From Turnera subulata (Eukaryota; Streptophyta; Magnoliopsida; Malpighiales; Passifloraceae): a stretch of DNA of 64,000 nt. Shown here one piece after another: positions 35,370-46,446 of the stretch. The translations under genes were made by a program, and so were the position numbers. The notes under the pieces were generated by a model, which saw only the letters and a program-made list of their open reading frames with translations, did no database searches and was not told the origin of the DNA. The first letter of the stretch is position 1. Each line of letters starts with the position of its first letter. The stretch spans positions 76,846 through 140,845 of the forward strand of contig JAKUCV010007743.1 of the NCBI GenBank assembly GCA_028386065.3. The letters run 5' to 3'.

Positions 35370-36642
35370 TGATATCAGCTTTTTACTTTTCTACTTGGGT
35401 GAATTGACAGAGAAATTCCCTGGACTTCATTTTCCTTATTACTTCTCTGTAGAGCTATGACAAAATTCTCCTAACCTTATTGGTTCACTCCAGAATATGA
35501 CCACCGCATAGCAGTTTGAATGCTTCAGCATCTAATTTTCAGAGGCTTTAGTACTGGATCTCAAGGAGGAAATGATTTCTAGATTTTTTTTGGTTGATTA
35601 CGAACACCTGAAAATTGCCTCAAATCCAAATGAAGCCAACTGTTGGTCTTCCCTGAGCCCTTTAAAAAGTGTAGAACTAGGTTCTACTCGACCCTCTTCC
35701 AGGCTGCTTCCACAGCATCTGATGCTTGATGCCTAGTAGCCAGATCAGCGCTGTAAGAGAAACTGGGCGGAACTTCTAGTATGATTCGCCAAGTTCACAT
35801 GAAGCAGATCCATCAAGGCATTAGACAAAAGACCTGGTAGATTAGTTGGAAAATTCCCTCCCCCAAACCACCACACATAATGATTTTGACTCCCAGTCCC
35901 TTCATAAGATCACTCGTGTGGATAACACCTCCCACATCATTTCTCTTTTTAGGGAACTGATTATGACTTGAACTTTGCTGCATTTGATGAAAAATAAAAA
36001 ATCATCTGGAATGGAAGTCTTGCTAACAATCCCAAAGCATGCCTATATGAAATTGATTGGGCGGAAATTGGTTGTCAAATAGCCCAACTCCAGACAAGTG
36101 GCCGAAACATTACGAGGCCAGTCTACTTGGCCTTTCTTTTATGCTAAACCCTACTTGAGAGCCTTGAAATAGGCCCCTTTGTTCAGCCATTGACATTAGT
36201 CTTCCCATATGATTTTATTCAATTGTTTTTTTTATTAACTTTCTTTTTGTTAAATCATTTTTTTTTCACCTCGACCCATGATCGTATCGGATTCAAAATA
36301 CTAATATCTTTGTTACTATTGCGAATCCTAGTCTCATGTCATCAATTTCTGATAAGATTGGATAGGGAGACCAAATTATAGAGACTGCATACATTTAAAT
36401 TACAATAGGTACAGGTTTCCTTTCCATGAGGGGAAATTGCTTCTCAAATAGTCCAATCCTTCTTGGCGCAAAGAAGCATAATAAAAAATGTTAATGGTTT
36501 TCCGGCTTAATCTGGGCCGGGTGCATCAAATTCCAAAACTCCAGATTACCTATCTCAATATCTGTGGCTAAAAGAGAACAAAAACCCTAAACAAACAAAA
36601 TCTGGGAGGAACAACCCCAAGACGTGCAAAATATTTTTACTA
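35370..36642. other. Gene-free stretch between PPR gene and eL8 pseudogene
   Basis: Contains both 3' flanks (the genes converge). No coding frame or clear repeat. Confidence 0.5.
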
Positions 36643-36965
36643 CTAAGCCATCCTCTGTGCAGTTTCTCTAGCAAGAATTTTCTCCTTGGCCTGGGATTTG
36701 GAACCCATAATCCCACCACCCCACTCCTTTCGGTACTCATCATACTTGTCGTTGAAGTTGGCCTGAAGAATAGAACAGAAAGAACAACCAGGTCAAGCTG
36801 AAAAGTTAAGCAGTGAGAGAGTGGTCCAGTCTGAATATTTACAATTCTGCATATACCTTGATTGCCTCCAATATTCTTGAGAATTCCAATTTGTCTGCAT
36901 TCCTGACAGTGTCAAGCACAAAGCTGATGCAGTTTTCTTGTGGACAATCTGCCAGAAAGACATTA

Positions 36966-37154
<189 letters not shown>

Positions 37155-38319
37155 TTATGCCTTTTTTGCAGAGACAAACAATAAAGAAAAGAAAAACTCT
37201 GTTAAGCAAGAGAAATCCAAATGAGAACAACGTGGGATTTGCAAATACGAAATGTCATGCAACCTGCTCAATTAGATAGGTAATATGGTTGAGACCATAT
37301 TTCACGATGATAGGTTTCTTGGCCTCGGTAGACTTTCCTTCAGCCTCTGCCTGAGCCTTGTTCAAGAGGCGCTCCTTCTTTGCTGCTCTGTCTTCAGGAC
37401 GGTATTTTAGAAGGATTTTGAACAGGTTTGACGCTGTAGCCAGTTTACAGAACACAAGAAGTGTAAACATCACAGCAATAAAAGCTTTCGCTAGAGATAG
37501 AAAGCAAAAGGATGTCGATGACAGAAACTAGAAACAGATACAGGACCTTGGATACAAAAGCACCCAATGTGACCACTTCCTTACTTAGATTACATGATCA
37601 ATCAATAAGCCGTAGTGGAACATAAGTAAACTGCAAGCTACTCCAGGAAATAAGAAAGAAACATACCCTTAAATATCTAAAACTCGTCAAAGAAAACAAA
37701 GACAAAAGTACTTGGAGAGATGAGTTATGTTTATTAATTATTACCAAGATTCTTGTCGGGAGTTTTGGTGAAATGGTTCAAATTAAGAGGGAGGGACCTT
37801 CAACCTCATGTTGAGGATCCTCCTCTTCCTTTGAATCTGAACCACCTTAGGCATCTTCACAAACCTGCTCAAATCCCTCCTCGGTGGCAATGCCCTCCAA
37901 TCCCAAACTGTTGGGGAAAACCGCAAAAGATTCGCGAAAAATAAAAAGAGACACAAAGAATTTAACGTGGTTCGGCCTTAATCTTGCCTACGTCCACGAA
38001 CTACAAATCTTCCACTAATATAAAAATATTAGTCTTAAAAAGAGAGTGTTTTACCTAAAATAGTGTCCCTCAAAAGGTGTTTCCCGAAAAATACCCTCAA
38101 AGTATTTTTCCTCACTATTTTGTCACTCCTAAACGAGAGGGACTATATTGTCACTTCTGAAACTTAGAAGGACTAAACTTCTTTTTCCTAAATTTAAAAA
38201 GACTAAACTTTACTTTCTCTCTCCCTCCTTCTTCTTCTCTCTCTTTTCTCTTCCCTCTCTCCCACTCTCTTCTTCTTGTTTTTCTGCACAAAATGGGATG
38301 CTCAATACAAATGTCATGA

Positions 38320-38335
38320 TGCCTATATATAGGCA
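38320..38335 (-). promoter_or_regulatory. Palindromic TATA box in the 3' LTR of the gag-only element
   Basis: tgcctatatataggca is a perfect 16-bp palindrome containing TATATA. The same sequence is in the other LTR at 40366-40381. It probably positions transcription start of the element. Confidence 0.65.
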
Positions 38336-38556
38336 AAAAAAAACAAGACATAATGTGCAGCTGCAAACTTTGAAACTTTGAATATCAATATTCAAAGTTT
38401 TACAGCTGCCAAACCTTGCAAAAATACGGTGCCTAACTTTCTCCCCTTTTTGACCAATTTATTCAGTCCATACCTAACAATCTCCACCTTGGACTGAATT
38501 GTACTTGGCGTTCTTATAACTTCGGACTTCTTAACTTAAGTCTGCTTCAATCTTCT

Positions 38557-39918
38557 TCATGCCGATGCACGACTACCTTCACTGCTACATGTCATCATTG
38601 CAAAACCAACCTTCTTCTTGTTGGATGCAACAATATTCTGCTTTCTACCTGACTCTGCACAAGCCTCAATCTTCGTACCACTCTTCACTGCACTTCCAAT
38701 TAATCTGTAAAGATTCTTCTCTATCAATTCCCCCCTCATAATTACCAAAGCGCCTTTGGTAACCTTCAAAGCTCCACCTCGAGAAGAAAAGCCACATCCT
38801 CTCGAATCAAGTCTACCAAGGGAGATTAAATTTTTACCAAGCTCCGGCACGTGCCTTACTTCTCCAAAAGTTTTCACAAATCCATCATGCATCTTGATCT
38901 TCACACTACCAATACCATGAATTTTTAATTCATGATTATCCGCTAATGCTACTGCTTCTTCACCACTGCAAGGCTTGTAACTGCTAAACAACTCCTTATT
39001 TGCACAAATATGAAATGAACAGGCAAAGTCTAAAATCCACGAATCTTCATCATTGTGCTCACCTTTTGCTTCTTGTACCAAGAAGAGTTCACCATCCGAA
39101 TCCTCTTCAACAATCGCAGTCTCACCGGACTTCTTGCGATTTTTCTTCAGTACTTCCATATCTTTCTTCATCTCCTCACAATAAAACTGGATATGGCCCT
39201 TCTTGTGACAATAGTAACATTCTTTATCTCCATAATCTGCTCTTCCTCGTGAACCAGACCTAGAATTTCTTTTAAACTTGTTAGACCGTGACGGGCCCCT
39301 GCCATGGTTAACTTCTGCTATAGCGATATCTTCACCTGTTTCGCTGCTAGACTGGTTCAACTTGAAATTCTCCATTAGCACTGCTGTCACATCTGCAACT
39401 GAAAGAGTCTGCTTCCCAACACATAGTGAATTTCTCAAATTATCATACGAATGCGGAAGAGACATCAACAACATCAAGGCCTTATCCTCTTCTTCATAGG
39501 TCACATCAATGCTAGCCAACTCCTTATTCAATTTATTAAAGCGATTGATGTGATCTACAACATGCGTACCTTCGTGCATCTTCAGCTGGTACAACTCCTT
39601 CTTCATAAACAGTCGATTTGTGGGTGATTTCGACATGTAAATATCTTCCAGAATTTTCATCAGCTTCACCAGACTTGTCTCATCCATCACACTGTACTTC
39701 ACGTCTGGCGCAAGAGTCAATTTGATGGTACTGACAGCTCGCTGCTCAAGCTCCTCCCAATCTTCATCCTTCATGTCCTTTGGCTTCTTCTCCTTGCCAA
39801 AGAGCGTCTTCATCAAGCCCTGCTGCACCAATAGATCTTTGATGTTGCTTTGCCAGAGACTGAAATCCTTCTTATTATCAAACTGCTCCACCTCAAACTT
39901 TGTGCCTGAAACCGCCAT
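38557..39918 (-). CDS. gag: Copia gag-protease-like protein of the non-autonomous element
   Basis: Uninterrupted 453-codon frame from the ATG at 39918 (MAVSGTKFEVEQF); an upstream non-ATG extension overlaps the primer binding site and is not used. The N-terminal two thirds is Copia gag (UBN2-type: DFSLWQSNIKDLLVQQG, LYQLKMHEGTHVVDHINRFN). The CCHC zinc knuckle CYYCHKKGHIQFYC follows, then the start of the protease-like region (WILDFACSFHICANKELFSS). The usual protease active-site triad D-S/T-G/A reads D-F-A here, so protease activity is doubtful. The frame stops before any integrase sequence. Every other retrotransposon frame in the window carries stops, which makes this intact one notable. 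Confidence 0.88.
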   Translation of the reverse strand: MAVSGTKFEVEQFDNKKDFSLWQSNIKDLLVQQGLMKTLFGKEKKPKDMKDEDWEELEQRAVSTIKLTLAPDVKYSVMDETSLVKLMKILEDIYMSKSPTNRLFMKKELYQLKMHEGTHVVDHINRFNKLNKELASIDVTYEEEDKALMLLMSLPHSYDNLRNSLCVGKQTLSVADVTAVLMENFKLNQSSSETGEDIAIAEVNHGRGPSRSNKFKRNSRSGSRGRADYGDKECYYCHKKGHIQFYCEEMKKDMEVLKKNRKKSGETAIVEEDSDGELFLVQEAKGEHNDEDSWILDFACSFHICANKELFSSYKPCSGEEAVALADNHELKIHGIGSVKIKMHDGFVKTFGEVRHVPELGKNLISLGRLDSRGCGFSSRGGALKVTKGALVIMRGELIEKNLYRLIGSAVKSGTKIEACAESGRKQNIVASNKKKVGFAMMTCSSEGSRASA

Positions 39919-40365
39919 CGCGAACCTTTTATCGAACCCGTGCTCCGCTACCACTTGTTGAGGAAAACCGCAAAAGATTCGCGAAAAATAAAAGAAGACA
40001 CAAAGAATTTAACGTGGTTCGGCCTTAATCTTGCCTACGTCCACGAACTACAAATCTTCCACTAATATAAAAATATTAGTCTTAAAAAGAGAGTGTTCTA
40101 CCCAAAATAGTGTCCCTCAAAAGGTGTTTCCCGAAAAATACCCCCAAAGTATTTTTCCTCACTATTTTGTCACTCCTAAACGAGAGGGACTATATTGTCA
40201 CTTCTGAAACTTAGAAGGACTAAACTTCTTCCTAAATTTAGAAAGACTAAACTTTACTTTCTCTCTCCCTCCTTCTTCTTCTCTCTCTCTTTTCTCTTCC
40301 CTCTCTCCCACTCTCTTCTTCTTGTTTTTCTGCACAAAATGGGATGCTCAATACAAATGTCATGA

Positions 40366-40381
40366 TGCCTATATATAGGCA
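40366..40381 (-). promoter_or_regulatory. Palindromic TATA box in the 5' LTR of the gag-only element
   Basis: Second copy of tgcctatatataggca, in the LTR that would drive transcription of the gag frame on the minus strand. Confidence 0.65.
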
Positions 40382-41294
40382 AAAAAAAAACAAGACATGT
40401 ACAATGTGCAGCAGCAAACTTTGAATATCAATATTCAAAGTTTTACAGCTGCCAAACCTTGCAAAAATACGGTGCCTAACTTCCTCCCCTTTTTGACCAA
40501 TTTATTCAGTCCATACCTAACACAAACTGCTTCGCCCTCTTCTCAAACAATGGGTTCGTCACCTTCCCCTGCCAAAATTTTTAGCAACGCAAAACCAACT
40601 TCAGTTCAGTAAATAAAAACCTCAAAAATTGTAAGCCTTTCATATTTTCTTTTTTTTTGGGCCAAAAACAAGGTTACTTACCGGTTTCTTCTTGGAGACA
40701 GCCGCCGGAGCTTTTCCGCCGCGTCTCGTTGCTTCCATGTTCGAACACAAAAACACAAGACAAATGATGACAATGAGGCGCTAAGAGAATGATGATGTAA
40801 TACAGAAAACCAAAAAAAAAAAGATACGAAAAGCTTAAGCATAAAGTTATATAGTTAGTCTGGGAAAGCTAACTCACCATTTTTGTGTACGGTTTTGTTG
40901 GTCTCAGTGGCACTATCTTGCGGAATAATGATCATAAAAAAAATAGCACATAAGAATTTTAACGTGGTTCACCCAAAATACTAGGCTACGTCCACAATCA
41001 CGATCCCACAGAACTTCCACTATAAAAATAGTAGGCTTACAAGAGAGACTTCCCTAATTATAGGGGCATAATAAAATTTAGAGTCTACCCAAAATAGTAT
41101 CCCATAAGGTGTTCCCCAAGTGTTTCCCAAAAATACCTAAAAAGTATTTTCCTCACTATTTTGACACTCCCTAATTTTAAGAGGGGTTAAGAAAAATATT
41201 AAGAAATATTTTTCTTCTCACCACTGCTCTCCCTCTCTCTCAATTCTCTCTTCTTCTTCTATATTTTTCTGTGTGTCCAAATTGAGATGCATTG

Positions 41295-41312
41295 AAGCCT
41301 ATTTATAGGCTT
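41295..41312 (-). promoter_or_regulatory. Palindromic TATA region in the 3' LTR of the full Copia element
   Basis: aagcctatttataggctt: 7-bp arms (aagccta and taggctt) around ttta. An identical copy lies at 46060-46077 in the other LTR. Confidence 0.6.
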
Positions 41313-42784
41313 GAGCTACAGCGTACAAAACGCGTAAATGCTGCACCAGCCACCACTTTTGAAAATTTTGATTTCAAAAGTTGCGGCTCCTCCCGCGACT
41401 GCTCCCCCCTCTTTTTTTTTAATTGATTTTTGGTGGTCCCAAGAGGAGAAAAAGAACCGCCCAACAATTCTCCCCCTTTCTGACTACATGGGGAATCAAA
41501 CATCCCTACAGCTTCTCGGCAAAATTCAAACTTCCCTCTCGGAAGTGTCTTCGTCAGCATATCAGATCCATTCTCATCTGTATGGATCTTCTCGAGTTGT
41601 AGTAGCTTCTTCTCTAATACATCCCTGATCCAGTTGTATCTCACATCAATATGCTTCGATCTGGAATGGAAGGATGCATTCTTCGCAAGATGGATAGCAC
41701 TCTGACTATCACAAAATAATTGATAGCTGTTTTGCGAAAATCCGAGTTCAGTTAAGAACTTCTTCATCCATAACAACTCTTTGGATGCTTCCGTTGCTGC
41801 AATAAATTCAGCTTCTGTCGTTGACAATGCAACACACTTCTGTAGCCTTGACTGCCATGACACAGCTCCCCCTGAAAAATTAATCAGGTATCCTGATGTA
41901 GATTTTCTGGAATTAACGTCACCAGCTATATCTGCATCTGTATATCCAACCAGCACTGGTTTGTCTTCACCATAACTTAAGCACATTTTGGAGGTTCCTC
42001 GAAGATACCTTAATATCCACTTGACAGCATTCCAATGCTCTTTACCAGGATTTGAAAGGTATCGACTTACCACTCCGACTGCGTGAGCGATGTCTGGTCG
42101 GGTACATACCATGGCATACATCAAGCTTCCAACTGTTGAAGCATATGGAACTCGTTCCATCTCTCTTTTCTCCTCATCTGTGGAGGGACTCTGCTCAGAA
42201 CTCAGTCTAAAGTAGTTAGCAAGAGGACAACTAACTGCTTTAGCCTTATCCATGTTGAACCTCTGGAGTACTTTCTCAATGTACTTCTCCTGAGACAACC
42301 ATATCTTCTTGACTTGTCGATCTCTTATAATTCTCATTCCGAGAATTTGTTTTGCTGGCCCCAAGTCTTTCATAGCGAAAAACTTGCTTAGCTGTGCTTT
42401 CAAGCTGTTGATTCTGGAGACATTCTGGCCAATAATCAGCATATCATCCACATAGGGCAATAGGATGATAAAATCATCGTAAAAAAATTTCTGAACGAAC
42501 ACACAATGATCTGAAGTAGTCTTCTTGTAGCCCTGTTGCCCCGTCACAGACTCGAACTTCTTATACCACTTTCTTGGGGCTTTTTTTAAGCCGTAGAGGC
42601 TCTTCCTCAATCTGCAAACATAATCCTCTTTTCCTTTCTGTTGGAAACCCTCTGGCTGCTCCATGTATATCTCTTCTTCTAAGTTACCATGTAGGAAGGC
42701 TGTTTTAACATCCATCTGCTCAACCTCCAGGTTAAGACTTGCAGCTAATCCCAGCACCGTGCGGATTGAGGTCATTTTCACCAC
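41303..42784 (-). pseudogene. pol: Copia reverse transcriptase core and RNase H
   Basis: An open 493-codon frame with EQMDVKTAFLHGNLEEEIYM, SLYGLKKAPRKWY and the catalytic YVDD in LLPYVDDMLIIG. RNase H follows (GYTDADIAGDVNSRKSTSGY, SWQSRLQKCVALSTTEAEF, KHIDVRYNWIRDVLE). The frame reads through the polypurine tract (QKGGELLGG) into the 3' LTR before stopping, common in Copia elements. The upstream frameshift separates it from the rest of pol. Confidence 0.88.
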
Positions 42785-42807
42785 TGGTGAGAAGATTTCA
42801 TCAAAGT

Positions 42808-43833
42808 CTATCCTTTTCTTTGACTGAAACCTTTGACAACCAATCTTGCTTTGAATCTGGGAAGTAGACTGTGCTCCTCATGCTTGATCCTGAACTCCCA
42901 CTTGTTCTTCAAAGCTCTCTTGCCTTTAGGCAACTTCACCAGCTCAAACGTCTTGTTCTCATGCAAGGATTTCATCTCTTCTTGCATGGCTTGAACCCAC
43001 TTCTCCTTATGCTCATCATCAATAGCTTTATCATAGCTTTCTGGTTCTCCCCCGTCAGTGAGCAACAAGTAATCACTTGGAGAATATCTGGTAGAGCATT
43101 GCACAACTCTGCCAGACCTTGTACGATAAGGAGAGCTACTTGAAGGCTGAGGATGGTCATCCCTGACTGTATCATCATTGCCATCATCCTCGTTACTCTC
43201 AGCTTCTGCTAACTCATCTTCAACAGGAACATCTGAAACTTTAGGATGAATATCCTGAACATTATCTCCAACTTGCCTTGGCACTATTGTAGGAGGTAAC
43301 TGAAACTTTGCTAAATCAACACTGGCCTTCTCTGCTTTATCAATGTCTTCTATAGTCTGATCCTCCATAAAGACAACATCTCTACTCCTGATAAGCTTTT
43401 TCTCCACCGGATCATAGAACCTATAGCTAAGCATATCTTGACCATAACCGATGAATACACACTGCCTCATCTTGGCATCCAGTTTGCTTCTTTCATCCTT
43501 TGGAATGTGAACATGAGTTTTGCACCCAAATACTCGTAAGTGATCATAGGATATGTCCCTTCCTGACCACACCTTCTCTGGAGCTTCGTACTGAAGGGGA
43601 ACACAGGGTGAATGGTTCAGCACGTAAGCTGTTGTAAGTAGTGCTTCTCCCCAGAAAACCTGTGGTAACTTTGAGTGAGAAAGTAAGCATCTGGTTCTCT
43701 CAATCAAAGTTCTGTTCATCCTCTCAACTAAGCCATTCAACTGTGGAGTTTTGGGAGGAGTAAACTGATGCCGAATACCATGTTCTTTGCAGTAAATGTC
43801 AAATGGACCTGTGTACTCACCACCATTATCTGT
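42808..43833 (-). pseudogene. pol: Copia integrase C-terminal part and start of reverse transcriptase
   Basis: Continues the integrase core in the same frame after the stop (TDNGGEY, then NGLVERMNRTLIERTR with the catalytic Glu). The GKLP-type C-terminus (VFWGEALLTTAYVLNH, FGCKTHVHIPKDERSKLD) follows, then the opening of the reverse transcriptase (WVQAMQEEMKSLHENKTFEL, RFKARLVVKGFSQRKG). It ends by a 1-bp loss before the conserved FDEIFSPVVK. Confidence 0.88.
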
Positions 43834-44877
43834 CTAGATACACTTCAGCTTCTTTCCAGTCTCTCTTTCCACCATGGTTAGGAACTGCTTGAAAATTGCT
43901 AACACTTGATCCTTCGACTTCAATGTGTAAACCCAAGTCTTCCGTAAATGATCATCAATGAACGTCATGAAATATCGGGCACCACCAAGGGACTTGTTAA
44001 AAGGCCCACATAGATATGAGTGTACTAGTTCTAACACATCTTTCTTTCTGGAAGGAGGAAAACTCTTAAAAGAAACTCTATTTTGCTTACCAGCTAGACA
44101 ATGAGAGCACTTCTTAAGCTGGATCTGGTCCAATCCTAACAGAGCCTTCTTCTTGACTAGCTTCGCCATTGACTTCTCGCTCATATGTCCGAGTCGTCTG
44201 TGCCATAGCTGGACTTGGCTGTCATTCTCCACAACGTTGACAACTTGTTGGGAAATCTTTGCTTGCGTCACGAACAAATTTGACACCTTTGTACCTCGTG
44301 CCACCACCAGCGAGCCTTTGGTGAGTTTCCACTTGCCGTTGTAGAAGGTATTACAAAACCCTTCCTCATCGAGCTTATCAACCGAGATTAGATTCAAGCG
44401 CATATCTGGAATATGTCTGACATTCTTCAAAATCAGCTTCATCCCGTTCATGGTCTCTAGGCAAACATCTCCTTTGCCGACAACCATCGAGGCTTTATCA
44501 TTTCCCATTCTTACAGATCCAAAATTACCAGGCGTGTAAGATGAGAAGAGTTCTCTCCGTGATGTAGCATGGATGGTATCACCACTATCAACCACCCAAC
44601 TCGTCTCCTGAGTAGTAAGATTTATGATGTCATCATCGCAGACAACATTGAATTCTCCGAGGGAATTGGCTTCATCATCACTGCTTTCTTCCTTCTTCAC
44701 ATCTTTGCCTTTGTTCTTCTTCTGGTCTTTCTTGAACTGTCGGGAAAATCTCTTGATGTGGCCCTTCTTCTTGCAGTAATGGCACTCAACATTTGCAAAT
44801 TTGTTGAATTTTCCTCTGCTCTTGTCTCTGCTACTTTGACCTCTATTCTGGCTTTTCCCCCTCGTCACTGTAGCCAA
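43834..44877 (-). pseudogene. pol: Copia gag zinc knuckle, protease and integrase N-terminal part
   Basis: The zinc knuckle CHYCKKKGHIKRFS has lost its final Cys. The protease motif is WVVDSGDTIHAT (active D-S-G present). The integrase HHCC site is LWHRRLGHMS with KKCSHCLAGKQ, then the start of the catalytic core (FMTFIDDHLRKTWVY). A TAG stop immediately before TDNGGEY cuts the D,D-35-E core. Confidence 0.88.
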
Positions 44878-45472
44878 GACTTCTTGTTGTGAAGAAGATG
44901 AGCCTTGTGATCTTTCGTCTCATTTCTTCATTCAGGATGCCACTTTTGACGGACGCCATACTGACCACACCATTAGGTGCAGAGTTTGTGATTGACACCT
45001 TCAAGGTTTCCCATGAGTCTGGGAGTGTCGCCAGAACCATAAGAGCAAGTACCTCGTCGTCGAATTTTATGCCCATGCTTGACAACTGGTCCACGATCCC
45101 TTGTATTTCATTGAGTTAATCTGCAACTGTTGTGCCTTCTTGATATTTTACTTGCATCAACTTTGTCAAGTAAAAGAGCTTGTTGTTTCCTGTCTTGGAA
45201 GCATATAATTCTTCGAGCTTCTCCCACAGAGTTCCCGCATGCTCAATACTAGAAATGTGGTTGTAAACATTATTTTCAACAAATTGTCGTATGTAGCCGC
45301 ATACCTGATTATGCTCGAATTCCCAATCTTCAGCTGATTTGTTATCAAGCTTTACCGTACTGAACACCGGTAAATGCATCTTCGTCACGAACAGGAGATC
45401 CTTCATCTTGTTTCTCCATAGGTGATAATTTATGCCATCAAGAGTGATCATCTTGTTTATCCTCGCTTCCAT
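44843..45472 (-). pseudogene. gag: Copia gag N-terminal part
   Basis: Starts with an ATG at 45472 (MEARINKMITLDGINYHLW) and continues with WEKLEELYASKTGNNKLFYL, the UBN2-type gag signature. An in-frame TAA after QEGTTVAD and a frameshift after NEEMRRK break it. The sequence in another frame resumes just before the zinc knuckle. Confidence 0.85.
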
Positions 45473-45522
45473 TTAGATCAAAATCTTAGCTGGCTCTTTC
45501 GGACAAGAAAATTTTCCGGCGG

Positions 45523-45627
45523 TGAATAGTACCCGTACAGATGAATAGTACAAATACGGTGAACAGTACCGTATGTATGAACAGGACCGTATAAACAAAT
45601 AGTGAAATACGCCCTTATGAATAGTAC
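45523..45627. repeat. Short tandem-like motif in the Copia leader
   Basis: Five copies of gaa(t/c)ag(t/g)ac at about 45523, 45543, 45561, 45579 and 45619, between the 5' LTR and gag on the minus strand. The role is unknown. Confidence 0.6.
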
Positions 45628-46059
45628 CTTCCGAACAGAACCTCGAGCTTCGCTACCAGTTGTTGGTCCCAGTGGCACTATCTTGCGGAATAATGATCAT
45701 AAAAAAAATGGCACACAAGAATTTAACATGGTTCACCAAAAATACTGGGCTACGTCCACAATCACGATCCCACAGAACTTCCACTATAAAAATAGTAAGC
45801 TTACAAGAGAGACTTTCCTAATTATAGGGGCATAATAAAACCTAGAGTCTACCCAAAATAGTGTCCCACAAGGTATTTCCCAAGTGTTTTCCAAAAATAC
45901 CTAAAAAGTATTTTCCTCACTATTTTGACACTCCCTAATTTTAAGAGGGGTTAAGAAAAATATTAAGAAATATTTTTCTTCTCACCACTACTCTCCCTCC
46001 CTCTCAATTCTCTCTTCTTCTTCTATATTTTTTCTGTGTGTCCAAATTGAGATGCATTG

Positions 46060-46077
46060 AAGCCTATTTATAGGCTT
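46060..46077 (-). promoter_or_regulatory. Palindromic TATA region in the 5' LTR of the full Copia element
   Basis: Same palindrome as at 41295. On the minus strand it gives the TATA-like tataaatagg that should start element transcription. Confidence 0.6.
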
Positions 46078-46286
46078 GAGCTACCGCGTACAAAACGCGT
46101 AAATGCTGCACCAGCCACCACTTTTGAAAATTTTGATTTCAAAAGTTGCTGTTCCCGCGCGACTGCTCCCCCCTCTTTTTTTTTTTTATTGATTATTGGT
46201 GGCCCCATGAGGAGAAAAAGAACCGCCCAACAGGTTTAAGCTCCCTCGCCTGGTTTTTTAGTCTGGTAAAGTGGCACGGCAACGGT

Positions 46287-46446
46287 AAAAACCCTAGAGG
46301 GAGTGTCAGTATTATTCAGTGACTATTTGTATTTTGTGGTGTGGAAAAAAAAAAAAGAGAGAGCAACGGCGTCGTTTTGACTTGCAGGCAAGTTCAAGGC
46401 CCATATTTTTGAGACGTGAGTGAGACTCGTAAGCTAAAATGGGCCT
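46287..46446 (-). promoter_or_regulatory. Probable original eL8 promoter: telobox and site II elements
   Basis: aaaccctag (46288-46296, telobox) and TGGGCC/GGCCCA motifs at 46399-46404 and 46440-46445, with a further GCCCA at 46532. This combination is typical of plant ribosomal protein gene promoters. The Copia element at 40896-46232 now separates it from the first coding exon by over 5 kb. Confidence 0.6.

Larger units (their letters stand above)
37909..40522 (-). mobile_element. Non-autonomous gag-only Copia LTR retrotransposon
   Basis: LTRs 37909-38479 and 39956-40522 (571 and 567 bp) start tgttg(g/a)gg and end cctaaca. They are nearly identical, with a handful of substitutions and short indels, so the insertion looks recent. 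The 5-bp duplication caaac is at 37904-37908 and 40523-40527. On the minus strand the primer binding site next to the 5' LTR reads tggtagcggagc, resembling the initiator-Met-tRNA site, and the polypurine tract before the 3' LTR reads ccaaggtggagat. The 1.5 kb interior encodes only one protein (38557-39918). Integrase, reverse transcriptase and RNase H are absent, so movement would need proteins from another element. Confidence 0.93.
40896..46232 (-). mobile_element. Full-structure Copia LTR retrotransposon, mutated
   Basis: LTRs 40896-41466 and 45661-46232 (about 571 bp each) begin tgttggt(c/t)(t/c)c and end cgcccaaca, with more differences between them than in the gag-only element. The duplication ggttt lies at 40891-40895 and 46233-46237. 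Minus-strand primer binding site tggtagcgaagctc; polypurine tract agaaaggggg agaat. Gene order gag, protease, integrase, reverse transcriptase, RNase H identifies Ty1/copia. Defects: in-frame TAA at about 45116, frameshift near 44920, TAG at 43834 inside the integrase core, and a 1-bp loss near 42810 before the reverse transcriptase core. It is inserted upstream of eL8 exon 1, in the gene's leader or leader intron. Confidence 0.93.
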
